DNA of 64,000 nucleotides, taken from Pseudonocardia oceani. GTDB lineage: Bacteria; Actinomycetota; Actinomycetes; Mycobacteriales; Pseudonocardiaceae. The notes beneath the pieces are model-generated. The model did not search any database. It was not told the origin of the DNA and saw only the letters and a program-made list of their open reading frames with translations. The stretch covers positions 4,846,501-4,910,500 of the forward strand of contig NZ_JADQDF010000001.1 in NCBI RefSeq assembly GCF_019263585.2, written 5' to 3'. Made by a program: the position numbers and the translations under genes. This document shows positions 38,708-49,718 of this stretch, in pieces (positions within the stretch are counted from its first letter, which is position 1; each line of letters opens with the position of its first letter).

Positions 38708-41700
38708 GGCGCACCCCTCTCCAGCAGCGCGGACAGCTCGGTGACCAGGGTGGGCGGCGGGGCCCAGCTGAACACCCCGCACGGCACGTCGTCGACGACC
38801 GGGGTGCCGGGCCCGCACATCCCGCGCACGAACAGGTACAGCACGCCGCCGAGGTGGCGGGCCGGGTCGTAGGCGGGCAGCCGCCAGCGCAGGTAGCGGT
38901 GCAGCGCCACGCCGTAGAGCAGGGCCTGCAGCGGGTAGTGGGCGCCGCGCATCGCCTCGGCCAGGCGCCCCGGCGTGTAGTGGGCGGCGACCAGCGGCTC
39001 GACGCCACCGGGCGGGCCGAGCCAGTTGGTCTTGTAGTCGACGATCGCGAACCCGCCCGAGGGCAGGCGCAGCACCGCGTCGATGCTGCCGGTGAGGTAC
39101 CCGCGCAGCGGCGACGGCCCGAGCGCGGCGAGGTCGTCGGCGTAGGCGTGCAGCGGGTCCGCCGGCCCGAGGTGCGCGCGCAGGAGCGGCACCAGCGCGT
39201 CGAGCGTGAGCGGCGGGCCGGACGCGTCGTCGCCCCCGGCCAGCGGCAGCTCGAAGTCGAGCTCGGCGAGGCGGTCGCGCGGGGCGACGTCGGCCAGGCG
39301 CAGCCCTTCCGCGAGCGGCCCCAGCGGCGTGCGGACCGACGGCAGCAGCGCCGCGGCCAGCGTCGGGGCGTCGAGCCCGGCCACCGGGCGGAACGCCAGC
39401 TGCTCGGCCGCGTGCGCGGTGAGCTCGCCGGCGAGGTCGGGCGCGGTGAGGTCGGCCGACTCGAACACCGCGTGCACGAGCGTGCCGAACGCCGCCCCGA
39501 GCGGCAGCGCGCCCATCGGCGACGGCACCGCGAGCGCATCGGGCATCGCCGGGTCGGCGGGGGAGCCGGGGTCGGCCGGGTCGGGCGCCGGCTCGTCGTC
39601 GATGCGCGGCTCGTCGGGCTCGGTGAGCGCGGCCGGGGCGTGGTGCCCGGCCGTGGCCGTGAGCGCGGTGTAGGAGGTGCGGCGCCAGTCGGTGTCGAGC
39701 ACCCGGTCGAACGACGCGACCGCCGGCGCGACGACCGCGGGCTCGCGCGGGGTGAACACCGGCTCGGCGGGCGGACCCACGGGCTCGACCGCCGTGGTCG
39801 ACGAGGCCAGCCCGCGCAGCACGTCGAGCGCCGCGGGGTCGGCGGGCACCTTGTACGACTCGGCGAGCGCGCCGCCCGAGCCGCGCCCGAACAGCACCCG
39901 GTGCAGCGGCGAGGACCCGACGGTGGTGGCCGGCACCCACCACGTGACGACCTGGCTGCGCGCGCGGGTGAGCGCGACGTAGAGCAGCCGCAGGTCCTCC
40001 CCGGCCTCCTCGGCGCGGTGGCGGTCGCAGTGCTCGGCCCACGACTCGCCGGTGGGGCCGCCGACGTCGAGCACCCGCCCGCCGCGCGCGTCGTGCAGCA
40101 GCGGGAACGCCGGGTCGCCGACGTAGCGGTCCCACGCGAACGGCACGTGCACGACCGGGAACTCCAGGCCCTTGCTGCGGTGCACGGTGATGATCTGCAC
40201 CGCGGCGGCGTCGGACTCCAGCCGCCTGCTGCGCTCGCTGCCCACGTCGGTGGCGGCGTCGGCGATGCGATGGCGCAGCCAGTCGACCAGCGCGGACGGC
40301 CCGAGGTGCTGCGTGGTGGCCGCATGGTGCAGGGACTGGGCGACGTGGCGAAGATCGGTGAGCGTGCGCTCGCCCTCGGCGGTGCGCAGGATCCGCTCGG
40401 GCAGCCCCGCGCCGTCGGACGAGGGACCGGTGACGGCCTCCAGCAGCGCCGCCACCCCGCGCCCGTGCAGCACCGCGGCCCAGTCGCGCAGGGTGCCGCC
40501 GAGGTGGTCGAGCAGGGCGTCGGCCCCCTCCGAGCACAGCTGCTCCGCCGTGACCCCGACGAAGCAGGTGAGCGCCGCCGCCCGCACCCGGAACGCCCGC
40601 GGCTGCTCGAGTGCCTCCAGCAGCGTGAGCCACTCCCGCGCCACCGGCGTGCCGAACACGCTGGCCGTGCCCGACGACACCGCAGGGACCCCGACGGCCG
40701 ACAGCGCGGCCCGCACCACCGAGGCCTGCTCGTTGGTGCGCACCAGGACCGCGACGTCGCCCGGCTGCACCGGGCGCCCGTCGAGCTGCGCCGGGCTCGC
40801 GAGCAGCGCCGCGACCTCCGCCGCGCAGTCGCGCGCGACCCGCGCCCGCGCCGGTGGGGCGAGCGCGAGCTTGCGCCCGGACAGCGGCAGTCCGTCGCGC
40901 CCCAGCACCCGGATCCGCACCGGCGTGTCGACGGGCGCCCCGGACAGGCGCGGCACGGGGTGCGCGGCCTCGACGCGGTGCACGCGGATGCGCTCGTCGC
41001 CCAGCGCGGCGCCGTCGAACAGGACGTCGAGGGCGTCGAGCAGCGGGGCGTCGCTGCGCCAGTTGCGGGCCAGCGTGGCGTGCCGGTCGGCCGTGGTGGT
41101 GGCGTCGAGGTAGCTGACGACGTCGGCCCCGCGGAACGCGTAGATCGCCTGCTTGGGGTCGCCGATCAGGACCAGCGTCGTGTGCCCGTGGAACGCGGTG
41201 CGCAGGATGTGCCACTGCACCGGGTCGGTGTCCTGGAACTCGTCGACGAGCACGACCCGGTAGCGGCCGCGCAGCCGCCGCGCCGCGGTGCCGTCGGGGT
41301 CCTGCAGCGCCGAGGACAGGCGCGTGAGCATGTCGTCGTAGGTGTAGAGCCGCCGCTCGCGCTTGCGCCGCGCGACCTCGCCGCGCACCGCGCTCGCGAA
41401 CCGGTGCCGCACCTGCGCGGGGGAGCCGTCGGGCGCGTGCGCCGGTTCGAGCCGGGCCTGCCCGTCGAGCACCGCGGCGCGGGCCAGCCTGCCCGCCTCG
41501 ACCCGCCCGAACGCCGGCGTGCCCGCCCCGCGCGCGCCGTATTTGCGCACGTAGAAGTCGTCGACGACCTCGGAGATCAGGTCGTCGATCGACTCGACGA
41601 ACTCCGCGCCGGGATCGGTGTCGCCCGCCACCCCGAGCCCGGCGAGCATCTGCTGGCAGAACTGGTGGGTGGTGGCGATCGTGGCGGCGTCGAAGCCGGC

Positions 41701-42051
41701 CAGCGCGCGGATGAGCCGCTCGCGCCGCGCGGAGATCTCGGCGTCGGGCGCGTCGGCCAGCAGGGCCAGGACGTCGTCGGACCCGGCGCGGGCGCCGACC
41801 GGGTCGGCCAGCCCGTCGGCCGCCGTGACCAGGCGCTCCCGCACCCGCTCGCGCAGCTCCGTGGTGGCCTCGCGGCCGAACGTGACCAGCATCAGCTCGG
41901 GCAGCGCGGCCCGGCCCTCGGCGACGTAGCGCGCGGCGAGCGCGGCGATGGTGAACGTCTTGCCGGTGCCCGCGCTGGCCTCCAGGACCGTGGTGCCGGT
42001 GGGCAGGGCGCCGCAGACGTCGAAGGCGGCAGGGGCCAGTACAGCACTCAC
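38704..42051 (-). CDS. recB: exodeoxyribonuclease V subunit beta (RecB helicase-nuclease)
   Basis: The 1,115-residue protein unites a UvrD-type helicase and a nuclease. Visible motifs are VLEASAGTGKTFTIAALAARYV (Walker A), TTHQFCQQML, VVLVDEFQDTDPVQWHIL (Walker B), LIGDPKQAIYAFRGAD, ITVHRSKGLEFPVVHVPFAW and LLYVALTRARSQVV. The C-terminal nuclease keeps the catalytic GFAIVDYKTNWLG and a preceding GTLVHAVFE. Everything needed for activity appears intact. It overlaps recC at the start and recD at the end by 4 bp each, so the operon is tightly coupled. Confidence 0.95.
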   Translation of the reverse strand: MSAVLAPAAFDVCGALPTGTTVLEASAGTGKTFTIAALAARYVAEGRAALPELMLVTFGREATTELRERVRERLVTAADGLADPVGARAGSDDVLALLADAPDAEISARRERLIRALAGFDAATIATTHQFCQQMLAGLGVAGDTDPGAEFVESIDDLISEVVDDFYVRKYGARGAGTPAFGRVEAGRLARAAVLDGQARLEPAHAPDGSPAQVRHRFASAVRGEVARRKRERRLYTYDDMLTRLSSALQDPDGTAARRLRGRYRVVLVDEFQDTDPVQWHILRTAFHGHTTLVLIGDPKQAIYAFRGADVVSYLDATTTADRHATLARNWRSDAPLLDALDVLFDGAALGDERIRVHRVEAAHPVPRLSGAPVDTPVRIRVLGRDGLPLSGRKLALAPPARARVARDCAAEVAALLASPAQLDGRPVQPGDVAVLVRTNEQASVVRAALSAVGVPAVSSGTASVFGTPVAREWLTLLEALEQPRAFRVRAAALTCFVGVTAEQLCSEGADALLDHLGGTLRDWAAVLHGRGVAALLEAVTGPSSDGAGLPERILRTAEGERTLTDLRHVAQSLHHAATTQHLGPSALVDWLRHRIADAATDVGSERSRRLESDAAAVQIITVHRSKGLEFPVVHVPFAWDRYVGDPAFPLLHDARGGRVLDVGGPTGESWAEHCDRHRAEEAGEDLRLLYVALTRARSQVVTWWVPATTVGSSPLHRVLFGRGSGGALAESYKVPADPAALDVLRGLASSTTAVEPVGPPAEPVFTPREPAVVAPAVASFDRVLDTDWRRTSYTALTATAGHHAPAALTEPDEPRIDDEPAPDPADPGSPADPAMPDALAVPSPMGALPLGAAFGTLVHAVFESADLTAPDLAGELTAHAAEQLAFRPVAGLDAPTLAAALLPSVRTPLGPLAEGLRLADVAPRDRLAELDFELPLAGGDDASGPPLTLDALVPLLRAHLGPADPLHAYADDLAALGPSPLRGYLTGSIDAVLRLPSGGFAIVDYKTNWLGPPGGVEPLVAAHYTPGRLAEAMRGAHYPLQALLYGVALHRYLRWRLPAYDPARHLGGVLYLFVRGMCGPGTPVVDDVPCGVFSWAPPPTLVTELSALLERGAP

Positions 42052-45000
42052 GGGAAGTCCACCTGTTCCTGCGCGAGCAGCGGCAGCCACAGCCGCATCG
42101 CCAGCTCGCCGAACCGGGTGGGCTCGCCCCCGGGTGGCCCGGGCTCGGCGGCCAGCTCGGCCCCGGCCCCCCACACGCGGATGTGGGCGTCGTCGGCCCC
42201 CTCGCCGATGGCGCCGGTCCAGTCGCGCAGGGCGTCGGTGAGCGCGATGTCGGGCGACGCCCCGCCGAGGCGGCGGTTGGCGTAGCCCGCGCCCGTCTGC
42301 GTGGCCAGCGGCAGCGGCGCGCACAGCCCCTCGCGGCGCAGGGCGACGAGGTCGGCCAGCACCTCCCGCGCCCGCTCCGGCGCGACCGGCGCCAGCGTGG
42401 CCCGCGCGATCCCGTGCCGCGCGGCCCGCCCGAGGCTGACTGCGCGCCAGCTCTCCCCGGTGCCGGCCAGCAGCGCGAGCAGCCGCACCCAGGCCCGCAC
42501 CCGCTGCCCGGCCTTGAGTCGCGAGTACTCGACCCGCAGCAGCGTGCCGTCGTGCAGGCCGTCGAGCGTGCCGACCACGCGGGTGCCGTCGGCGAGCTCC
42601 ACGTCGACGTCGCGCGAGCCCGGCTCGCCCGTCGCGAGCCGCGCCGCCGCCTCGGCCAGCGGCTCCACCCCGTCGACGACGCGCGCGAGCAGCGCATCGC
42701 CCAGCGGGCCCGGCGGCAGGTCGCCGCGGCGCCACTCGGCGGCCCGGCAGTGCGCGAGGTCGAGCCCGGCGAGCCGGTCGGCCAGCATCCGCTTCCCGAT
42801 CGCGTACTGGGCGAGGCCGTCGAGCTCCACGGGCAGCGCGTCGTCGGGGTCGTCGTCGCGGGTGAACAGCGACAGCCCGACCCGCTGCTTGAGGAACGCC
42901 CGCACCGGGTGCTCGCAGAACGCGACCAGGTCGTCGAGCGCGACCACCGGCTCGTCGCGCCCGGGCAGCGGCCCGGCCAGGAACGGCGCGGGCGGCGCCT
43001 TCGTGCCGACCGCGGCGCGGGCGCCGTCGAGCTCGGCGCGGTCGAAGCTGAACGGGCGGGCGACGCCGAGGGCGCCCGCGGCGAAGTTGCGCGCGTCGAA
43101 GGGCTGCAGGGGGTGGCGCACGACGACCCCCTCGGGCCACGGGCGCGCGCCGACGACGTCGAGCAGCTCCCCGAGCGGGACCGCCGGCGGGCGGCGCGCG
43201 CCGGTGCGCTCGTCGGCGCCGGAATGCACGACGACGAGGTGCTCGGTGGCCGCGCACACGGCGTCGAGCAGGAGCTGGCGGTCCTCGCTGCGGGCGTCGC
43301 GCTCGCCGGCCAGCGGGGCGCGGGCGAGCACGTCGTCGCCGTCGGGGACGCCGGCGCGCGGGAACACGCCGTCGTCGAGCCCGAGCAGGCACACCACGCG
43401 GTGCGGCACCGAGCGCATGGGCACGAGCGTGGCGACCGTGAGCGTGCCCGTGCGGAAGTTGGCCCGGCTCGGGCGCCCGCGCAGCCGCTCGTCGAGCAGC
43501 CCGCGGACGTCGGCGGGACCCAGCTCGGTGACCGCGCCGTGCGGGCCCGCCGTGCGCAGCGCCTCGGCCAGCTCGCCGCGCGCCTGCCCGGCCTGCCACT
43601 CGTCGGCCGTGGTGGTGGCGGTGAGCGCGTCGAGCCCGGCCGTGAGCGCGCCGACCCACTCCGCCAGCGGCTGCGGGCGCCGCAGCCGGCCCAGCACCGC
43701 GCTGAGCCGGTGCACGAACTCGGCGAGGCGCCCGACGCGCTCCACGTCGCCGGACTCCACGTCCAGGGGCAGCGCCGTGCCCAGCCAGTCGCCCGACATC
43801 GTGACGCCGAGCAGCAGCCGGTCGAGCCCGGCCGCCCAGGTGTTCTGGCCGAACCCGTCGAGGTGGAACGGGGCGCGGTGCGCGGCGTCGAGCCCCCACC
43901 GCACCCCCGACGCGACGACGAGCTCGCGGATCCGCACGACGTCGTCGTCGTCGAGCCGGAAGCGCATCCGGACCGGCTCGGAGGCCAGCAGATCGAGCAG
44001 CTGCGACGCCGTGAGCCGGGCCGAGGCCAGCTCCAGCAGCGCGCCGACCGTGTCGAGCAGCGGGTTGACCTGCCGCAGCGCGCGGTCGGCGAGCCGCACG
44101 CGCAGGTGCTGCCCGGGGTGCACGGCCGTGCCCAGCTCGCCCAGCCCGAAGGCCGCGGAGATCAGCGGGGCGAAGGTCTCGATGTCGGGGCACATGACGA
44201 GGACGTCGCGCGGCTCCAACGTGGGGTCGGCGGCGAGCAGGCCGACGACGACCTCGCGCAGCACCTCGACCTGCCGGTGGCCGCCGTGGCAGGCGTGGAC
44301 CTGCACCGACCCGTCGGCCGGCCCGACGTCGGCGACGCGGTCGTCACGCAGTGCGCGCTGCAAGCGGCCGAGCTGCGTGTCGGGCGGCTCCGGCGCGGGG
44401 TGGTGGTGGTCGGCGAAGCCGGGCGCCGTGCCGGTGAGCCGGACCTGCAGCTCCCGGACGTCGCGCCCGAGCGAGGACAGCAGGGGATGGGCGACGGCCG
44501 CGGCCGTGGGGTCGGCCGCGCGCTCGGGCACCTCCGACGGCGCCCGCCGCGCGACGGCGGCCCACAGCGCGGGGGAGGGGTGGGGCAGCCAGAGGTGCAC
44601 GTCGCGGTGCGCGGCCAGCGCGTCGAGCAGGAGCAGGTGCTCGGTGCTGAGCCGGGTGGGCCCGAACAGCGAGAGGCGCTCGGGGAGCTCGGCCAGCGAG
44701 GGGTCGGCCCGCAGCGCGGCGGCCGCGGTGCGCAGCCGCTCGGCCGGGCCGGGCGCGCCGATCCGCTCCCGCACGCGGCGCCACAGCTCCGACTGCCACG
44801 ACAGGTCGCCCGGTGCATCGGCCCCGGCGCGCCACGCGTCGAGCATGCCGGGGCGGTGCGCGGCGTAGGTGGCGAACAGCTCGGCGATCCGGCGGGCCGT
44901 GGCCCAGCGCGGGTGCGCCCGCAGGTCGGGGCACCACGGCTCGCCCGCGGCGGCGTCGAGCACCTCCAGCAAGGGCCACACCACCCGTTCCGGGCGCCAG

Positions 45001-45269
45001 GGGTCGTCCGACGGGTCGACGCCCGACGCCGCGTGCACGGCCGCGCCGAGCACCCGCCCGGGCGACGGGAACGCGACGCCCGCGCACACCCCGCCGCCGG
45101 TGGCGGTGCCGAGCCGGTGGGAGAGGCGCTGGGCCAGCCAGCGCTCGATCCCCCTGGCCGGCACCGCGACGACCTCGGTGGCGAACGGATCGGGCAGCGG
45201 CGCGGCCAGGACGTCGGCCAGGGCCTCCGCGAGTGCGTCGGCGCGCTCGGCGCGGTGGACGTGCAACAC
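42048..45269 (-). CDS. recC: exodeoxyribonuclease V subunit gamma (RecC)
   Basis: The 1,073-residue protein is RecC, the Chi-recognition and clamp subunit with a dead helicase fold. Features are LHVHRAERADALAEALADVLAAPLPDPFATEVVAVPARGIERWLAQRL at the start, QVHACHGGHRQVEVLREVVVGLLAADPTLEPRDVLVMCPDIETFAPLI in the middle, and LGLDDGVFPRAGVPDGDDVL and PVRAFLKQRVGLSL near the end. GTG 45269 is chosen because GGAGGGGGG lies 5-6 nt upstream; GTG 45299 is in frame but lacks a ribosome site. A TAGCGT -10 on the minus strand lies near 45301-45306. Confidence 0.95.
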   Translation of the reverse strand: MLHVHRAERADALAEALADVLAAPLPDPFATEVVAVPARGIERWLAQRLSHRLGTATGGGVCAGVAFPSPGRVLGAAVHAASGVDPSDDPWRPERVVWPLLEVLDAAAGEPWCPDLRAHPRWATARRIAELFATYAAHRPGMLDAWRAGADAPGDLSWQSELWRRVRERIGAPGPAERLRTAAAALRADPSLAELPERLSLFGPTRLSTEHLLLLDALAAHRDVHLWLPHPSPALWAAVARRAPSEVPERAADPTAAAVAHPLLSSLGRDVRELQVRLTGTAPGFADHHHPAPEPPDTQLGRLQRALRDDRVADVGPADGSVQVHACHGGHRQVEVLREVVVGLLAADPTLEPRDVLVMCPDIETFAPLISAAFGLGELGTAVHPGQHLRVRLADRALRQVNPLLDTVGALLELASARLTASQLLDLLASEPVRMRFRLDDDDVVRIRELVVASGVRWGLDAAHRAPFHLDGFGQNTWAAGLDRLLLGVTMSGDWLGTALPLDVESGDVERVGRLAEFVHRLSAVLGRLRRPQPLAEWVGALTAGLDALTATTTADEWQAGQARGELAEALRTAGPHGAVTELGPADVRGLLDERLRGRPSRANFRTGTLTVATLVPMRSVPHRVVCLLGLDDGVFPRAGVPDGDDVLARAPLAGERDARSEDRQLLLDAVCAATEHLVVVHSGADERTGARRPPAVPLGELLDVVGARPWPEGVVVRHPLQPFDARNFAAGALGVARPFSFDRAELDGARAAVGTKAPPAPFLAGPLPGRDEPVVALDDLVAFCEHPVRAFLKQRVGLSLFTRDDDPDDALPVELDGLAQYAIGKRMLADRLAGLDLAHCRAAEWRRGDLPPGPLGDALLARVVDGVEPLAEAAARLATGEPGSRDVDVELADGTRVVGTLDGLHDGTLLRVEYSRLKAGQRVRAWVRLLALLAGTGESWRAVSLGRAARHGIARATLAPVAPERAREVLADLVALRREGLCAPLPLATQTGAGYANRRLGGASPDIALTDALRDWTGAIGEGADDAHIRVWGAGAELAAEPGPPGGEPTRFGELAMRLWLPLLAQEQVDFP

Positions 45270-45469
45270 GGTGGCCCCCCTCCGGTCGGTAGGGGCCACA
45301 CGCTAGAGCGGCGGTCCGACAGTTCTCGACGCGGCTCCGGTGCGACCACCGAGCGTGACCGTTCGCCAGGATCGACACGATCGAGCGATCCCGCCGCCGG
45401 GCGGATAACGGCAGAGTGTCCCCAACGCGATCTGGTGGACGACGCACCACGACTTCGAGGAGGGCCGAG

Positions 45470-45967
45470 ATGCACGCCGACATCCCCGGACGGACCGCGA
45501 TCCCCGCCCAGCGCGGCCCCCGCTCCGTTCCGAGCCCCCGTGACATCCCCGCCCAGCGCGCTCCGCTGACGCCCGTCCGGCACACCCCGGTGCCGTTCGC
45601 GATCGTCGAGCCGACCACCGCGCAGGGCATCCGCGACGCTGCGCGCAGCGAGGTCCTGCACCGCCACGCGCGCCTGACGAAGGCCGGGCGCCCGGTGTTC
45701 TGCACGCCGAGCCAGGCCGAGATCGCCGGCGTCGTCACGCTGCGCCAGGGTCGCGGCACCGACGGCAAGGTCATCTACTCCACCCGCGAGGACGCCGAGA
45801 ACGCCGCCCGCGAGCTCGAGGCGCTCGGCGCCCGCTCGCTGCGCTCCTACCTGTGCGGACGCTCGCGCAGCGGCCACTTCCACCTGGCCACCGACACGAG
45901 CCGCGCCCTCACCCCGGCCGAGGTCCACGCCCGCATCCCGCGCCAGCAGGGCTCGCTCTCCGCCTGA
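45470..45967 (+). CDS. hypothetical small basic protein
   Basis: This is a 165-residue protein that I do not recognise. A Pro-rich N-terminus repeats an IPAQR motif (TAIPAQRGP, DIPAQRAP). The central part reads QGIRDAARSEVLHRHARLTKAGRPVFCTPSQAEIAGVVTLRQGRGTDGKVIYSTREDAENAARELEALGARSLRSYLCGRSRSGHFHLATDT, a compact alpha/beta-like pattern with two Cys (PVFCTPS and YLCGRS) and a final GHFHL. It could bind nucleic acid or zinc but this is speculative. GGAGG at 45459-45463 precedes ATG 45470. It is divergent from recC. Confidence 0.6.
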   Translation: MHADIPGRTAIPAQRGPRSVPSPRDIPAQRAPLTPVRHTPVPFAIVEPTTAQGIRDAARSEVLHRHARLTKAGRPVFCTPSQAEIAGVVTLRQGRGTDGKVIYSTREDAENAARELEALGARSLRSYLCGRSRSGHFHLATDTSRALTPAEVHARIPRQQGSLSA

Positions 45968-46054
45968 GGCCGCGCGACGGCCGAGGCGGCCTCCCACAAC
46001 ACGCACGCCCGCCCCACCCGCAGCCCGCGCCGCGCGCACCCCGCCCGTCGTAGG

Positions 46055-46231
46055 CCCGCTCTCGTGACAGTGGAGTGGCTTCACTGGCACCCAGTGGCAG
46101 TAAAGCCACTCCACTGTCATTGGGACGGGTGCCGAGCGCCGACGGCCCGCCCGCCCCCGCCGCCCCCGCTCTCGTGACAGTGGAGTGGCTCTACTGGCGC
46201 CCAGTGGCAGTAAAGCCACTCCACTGTCACG
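46055..46231. repeat. two near-identical long palindromes in direct repeat
   Basis: Copy 1 has 17-bp arms at 46065-46081 (TGACAGTGGAGTGGCTT) and 46103-46119; copy 2 has 17-bp arms at 46174-46190 and 46214-46230. Between the arms both contain a small nested stem (CACTGG/CCAGTG in copy 1). Both are preceded by the same CCCGCTCTCG. Copies differ at only a few bases and are about 110 bp apart. They may be tandem terminators of the upstream gene or copies of a REP-like intergenic element. Confidence 0.8.
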
Positions 46232-46238
46232 CGCGGGG

Positions 46239-46350
46239 GAGGCGGGAGGCCGGGCTGGGCGGGCGGCGCGTGTCCCGCGCAGGAGGGCGGGCGTGGGGGC
46301 GGGCTCGCCGCGGGGCGGCGGGAGGCGCGGGGCGGGCTCGCCGCGGGGGA
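46239..46350 (+). repeat. G-rich region with direct repeats and possible G-quadruplex
   Basis: The upstream leader of pgm is extremely G-rich on the plus strand. A 20-bp unit, 46296-46315, is repeated exactly at 46329-46348. A GGG-N5-GGG-N2-GGG-N-GGG pattern at about 46243-46264 could form a G-quadruplex. With the palindromes this fills most of the 489-bp gap; no gene was seen there. Confidence 0.55.
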
Positions 46351-46456
46351 GGCGCGGGTGGGCGGGGGCGGTGTGAGTGGCGGGTGGGGGCAGCGCTCCG
46401 GCCCCGGACACGGCAGGCTGGGCCCGACACCCGCCGCCCACCCGAGGAGAGCCCCG

Positions 46457-48082
<1,626 letters not shown>

Positions 48083-48086
48083 GCCC

Positions 48087-49634
48087 GTGGCGCAGGAGAT
48101 GTTCGGGCCGTACCGGCTCGACGGGCTGCTGGGCCAGGGCGGGATGGGCCGGGTCTACCGCGCGTTCGACACCGACCAGGACCGTCCGGTCGCGCTGAAG
48201 GTCCTGCCCGCCGCGCTGTCGGCCGACCCCGGCTACCGGCAGCGCTTCCGGCGCGAGGCCAAGGTCGCCTCGCAGCTCACCGACCCGCACGTGGTCCCGA
48301 TCCACCGCCACGGCGAGATCGACGGGCAGCTGTTCCTCGACATGCGCCTGGTCGACGGCGACGACCTGTCGAAGGTGCTGCGCCGCGACGGGCCGCTCGA
48401 CCCGGAGTCGGCCGTCCGCGTCGTCGAGCAGGTGGCCAGCGCCCTCGACGCCGCGCACGAGGCCGGGCTGGTGCACCGCGACGTCAAGCCCGCCAACGTC
48501 TTCCTCACCCGCGGGCGCTCCGGCGGCGCCCGCTTCGCCTACCTCGGCGACTTCGGGATCGCCCGCGACGCCTCCTCGTCGACGCTCACCGCCACCGGCA
48601 CGACGCTGGGCACGCTCGACTACATGGCCCCCGAGCGGTTCCTGGGCCGCGAGGTCGACGCCCGCGCCGACGTCTACGCCCTTGCCTGCCTGCTGCACGA
48701 GGCGCTGACGGCCCGCAAGCCCTTCCCCGGCGACGAGCTCCCGTCGCTCATGCACGCCCACCTCAACCTCGCGCCGCCGCGGCCCTCGGACCTGCGCCCG
48801 CTGCCGCACGGGCTCGACGCCGTCGTGGCGAGGGGAATGGCCAAGGACCCGTCGCAGCGGTTCGCGACCGCCGGGGCGCTGGCGCAGGCCGCGCGGGCGG
48901 CGCTGGCCGGAGCCGCGCACGCCGGCAGCGCCCCGCCGCCCGTCCGCCTGGACAAGCCCCCGCAGGGCGACGGCACCGAGCCGCTGCGCCTGGACGTGCC
49001 CGAGGGCGTCGGGCAGGTGGAGCGCTGGCTGGTCGCGCCCGGGCAGGCCCACGCGGCCGGCGCCCCCCTGCTCGTCGTCCGCCTGCGCGACGGCCGCAGC
49101 GCCCCGGTCGTCGACCCCCGTGCCGGGCTGCTCGTCGGCGCCGCCGTCGCGCCCGGCACGGTGGTCCGCACCGGTGATGTCCTGGGCACCGTGTTCCGCG
49201 TCGACGACGCGCCCGCCGGGCTCTCGCGCCCCCTGGCCCGCGCTCAGCCCGGCCCCCGCCGCCCCCCGTCGGCGGCCGCGATCATCGGGATCGGGGTCGG
49301 CGCGCTGCTGCACCTGCTCGTGCTGGCCTTCGTCGAGCTCGACGGGATCCTCGTGCTGACCTGGCTCTCGGGCATCGTCTTCGGCACGCTCGGCGTGTGG
49401 AACCGGCGCCCGGCCGCGTGGGGGCAGGGGCAGCGGATCGCGCTGGTGCTCGTCACGGTGCCCGTCGTGACGGCGTTGGTGTTCCTCGCGCTCGTCCTCG
49501 CCGCGCTGCCGACGGGCTACTCCAGCGACACCCCGGACAACCCCGCGGCCGGCATCGCGTTCACGGTCGTGGCCCTGGTGGTCTACGGGCTGTGGGCGGC
49601 GTCGCTGTGGTGGCGCCGGGCGGGCACCGGCTGA
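48087..49634 (+). CDS. Ser/Thr protein kinase with lipoyl-like domain and four C-terminal membrane segments
   Basis: This is a 515-residue PknB-like kinase. Residues 7-270 are a complete Hanks domain: LLGQGGMGRVYRA, the VALKV lysine, LVHRDVKPANVFL, DFGIA, LDYMAPE. After a short linker, residues about 310-372 (VERWLVAPGQAHAAGAPLLVVRL...DPRAGLLVGAAVAPGTVVRTGDVLGTV) resemble a lipoyl/biotinyl beta-barrel without the modifiable lysine. Four hydrophobic segments follow (about 398-419, 424-442, 452-475, 492-512). Typical PknB proteins instead have one membrane pass and extracellular PASTA repeats. The lipoyl-like part would stay cytoplasmic. A paralogue follows 84 bp downstream. Confidence 0.85.
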   Translation: MAQEMFGPYRLDGLLGQGGMGRVYRAFDTDQDRPVALKVLPAALSADPGYRQRFRREAKVASQLTDPHVVPIHRHGEIDGQLFLDMRLVDGDDLSKVLRRDGPLDPESAVRVVEQVASALDAAHEAGLVHRDVKPANVFLTRGRSGGARFAYLGDFGIARDASSSTLTATGTTLGTLDYMAPERFLGREVDARADVYALACLLHEALTARKPFPGDELPSLMHAHLNLAPPRPSDLRPLPHGLDAVVARGMAKDPSQRFATAGALAQAARAALAGAAHAGSAPPPVRLDKPPQGDGTEPLRLDVPEGVGQVERWLVAPGQAHAAGAPLLVVRLRDGRSAPVVDPRAGLLVGAAVAPGTVVRTGDVLGTVFRVDDAPAGLSRPLARAQPGPRRPPSAAAIIGIGVGALLHLLVLAFVELDGILVLTWLSGIVFGTLGVWNRRPAAWGQGQRIALVLVTVPVVTALVFLALVLAALPTGYSSDTPDNPAAGIAFTVVALVVYGLWAASLWWRRAGTG

Positions 49635-49663
49635 GCGGCCGCGCGCGAGCGGCACCGGGCCGA

Positions 49664-49685
49664 CCTGCGGCTGCGCAGGTAGGGT
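49664..49685 (+). promoter_or_regulatory. hairpin abutting a -10 box before the second kinase
   Basis: CCTGCG-GCTG-CGCAGG (49664-49679) forms a 6-bp stem directly followed by TAGGGT (49680-49685), a likely -10. The start codon at 49719 would then have a leader of about 27 nt. The hairpin may be an operator or a weak terminator of the first kinase transcript. Confidence 0.4.
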
Positions 49686-49718
49686 CCCGACGGGGCACGG
49701 TTCAGGGATGGAGGCCGC

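Noticed and set aside
36824..42697. Very long minus-strand frame running across recD and recB
   Set aside because: Only its recD part shows motifs; recB and recC are encoded in other frames with 4-bp overlaps and complete motif sets.
46055..46231. CRISPR-like array
   Set aside because: There are only two units, each a long self-complementary hairpin, and no spacer regularity or cas gene.
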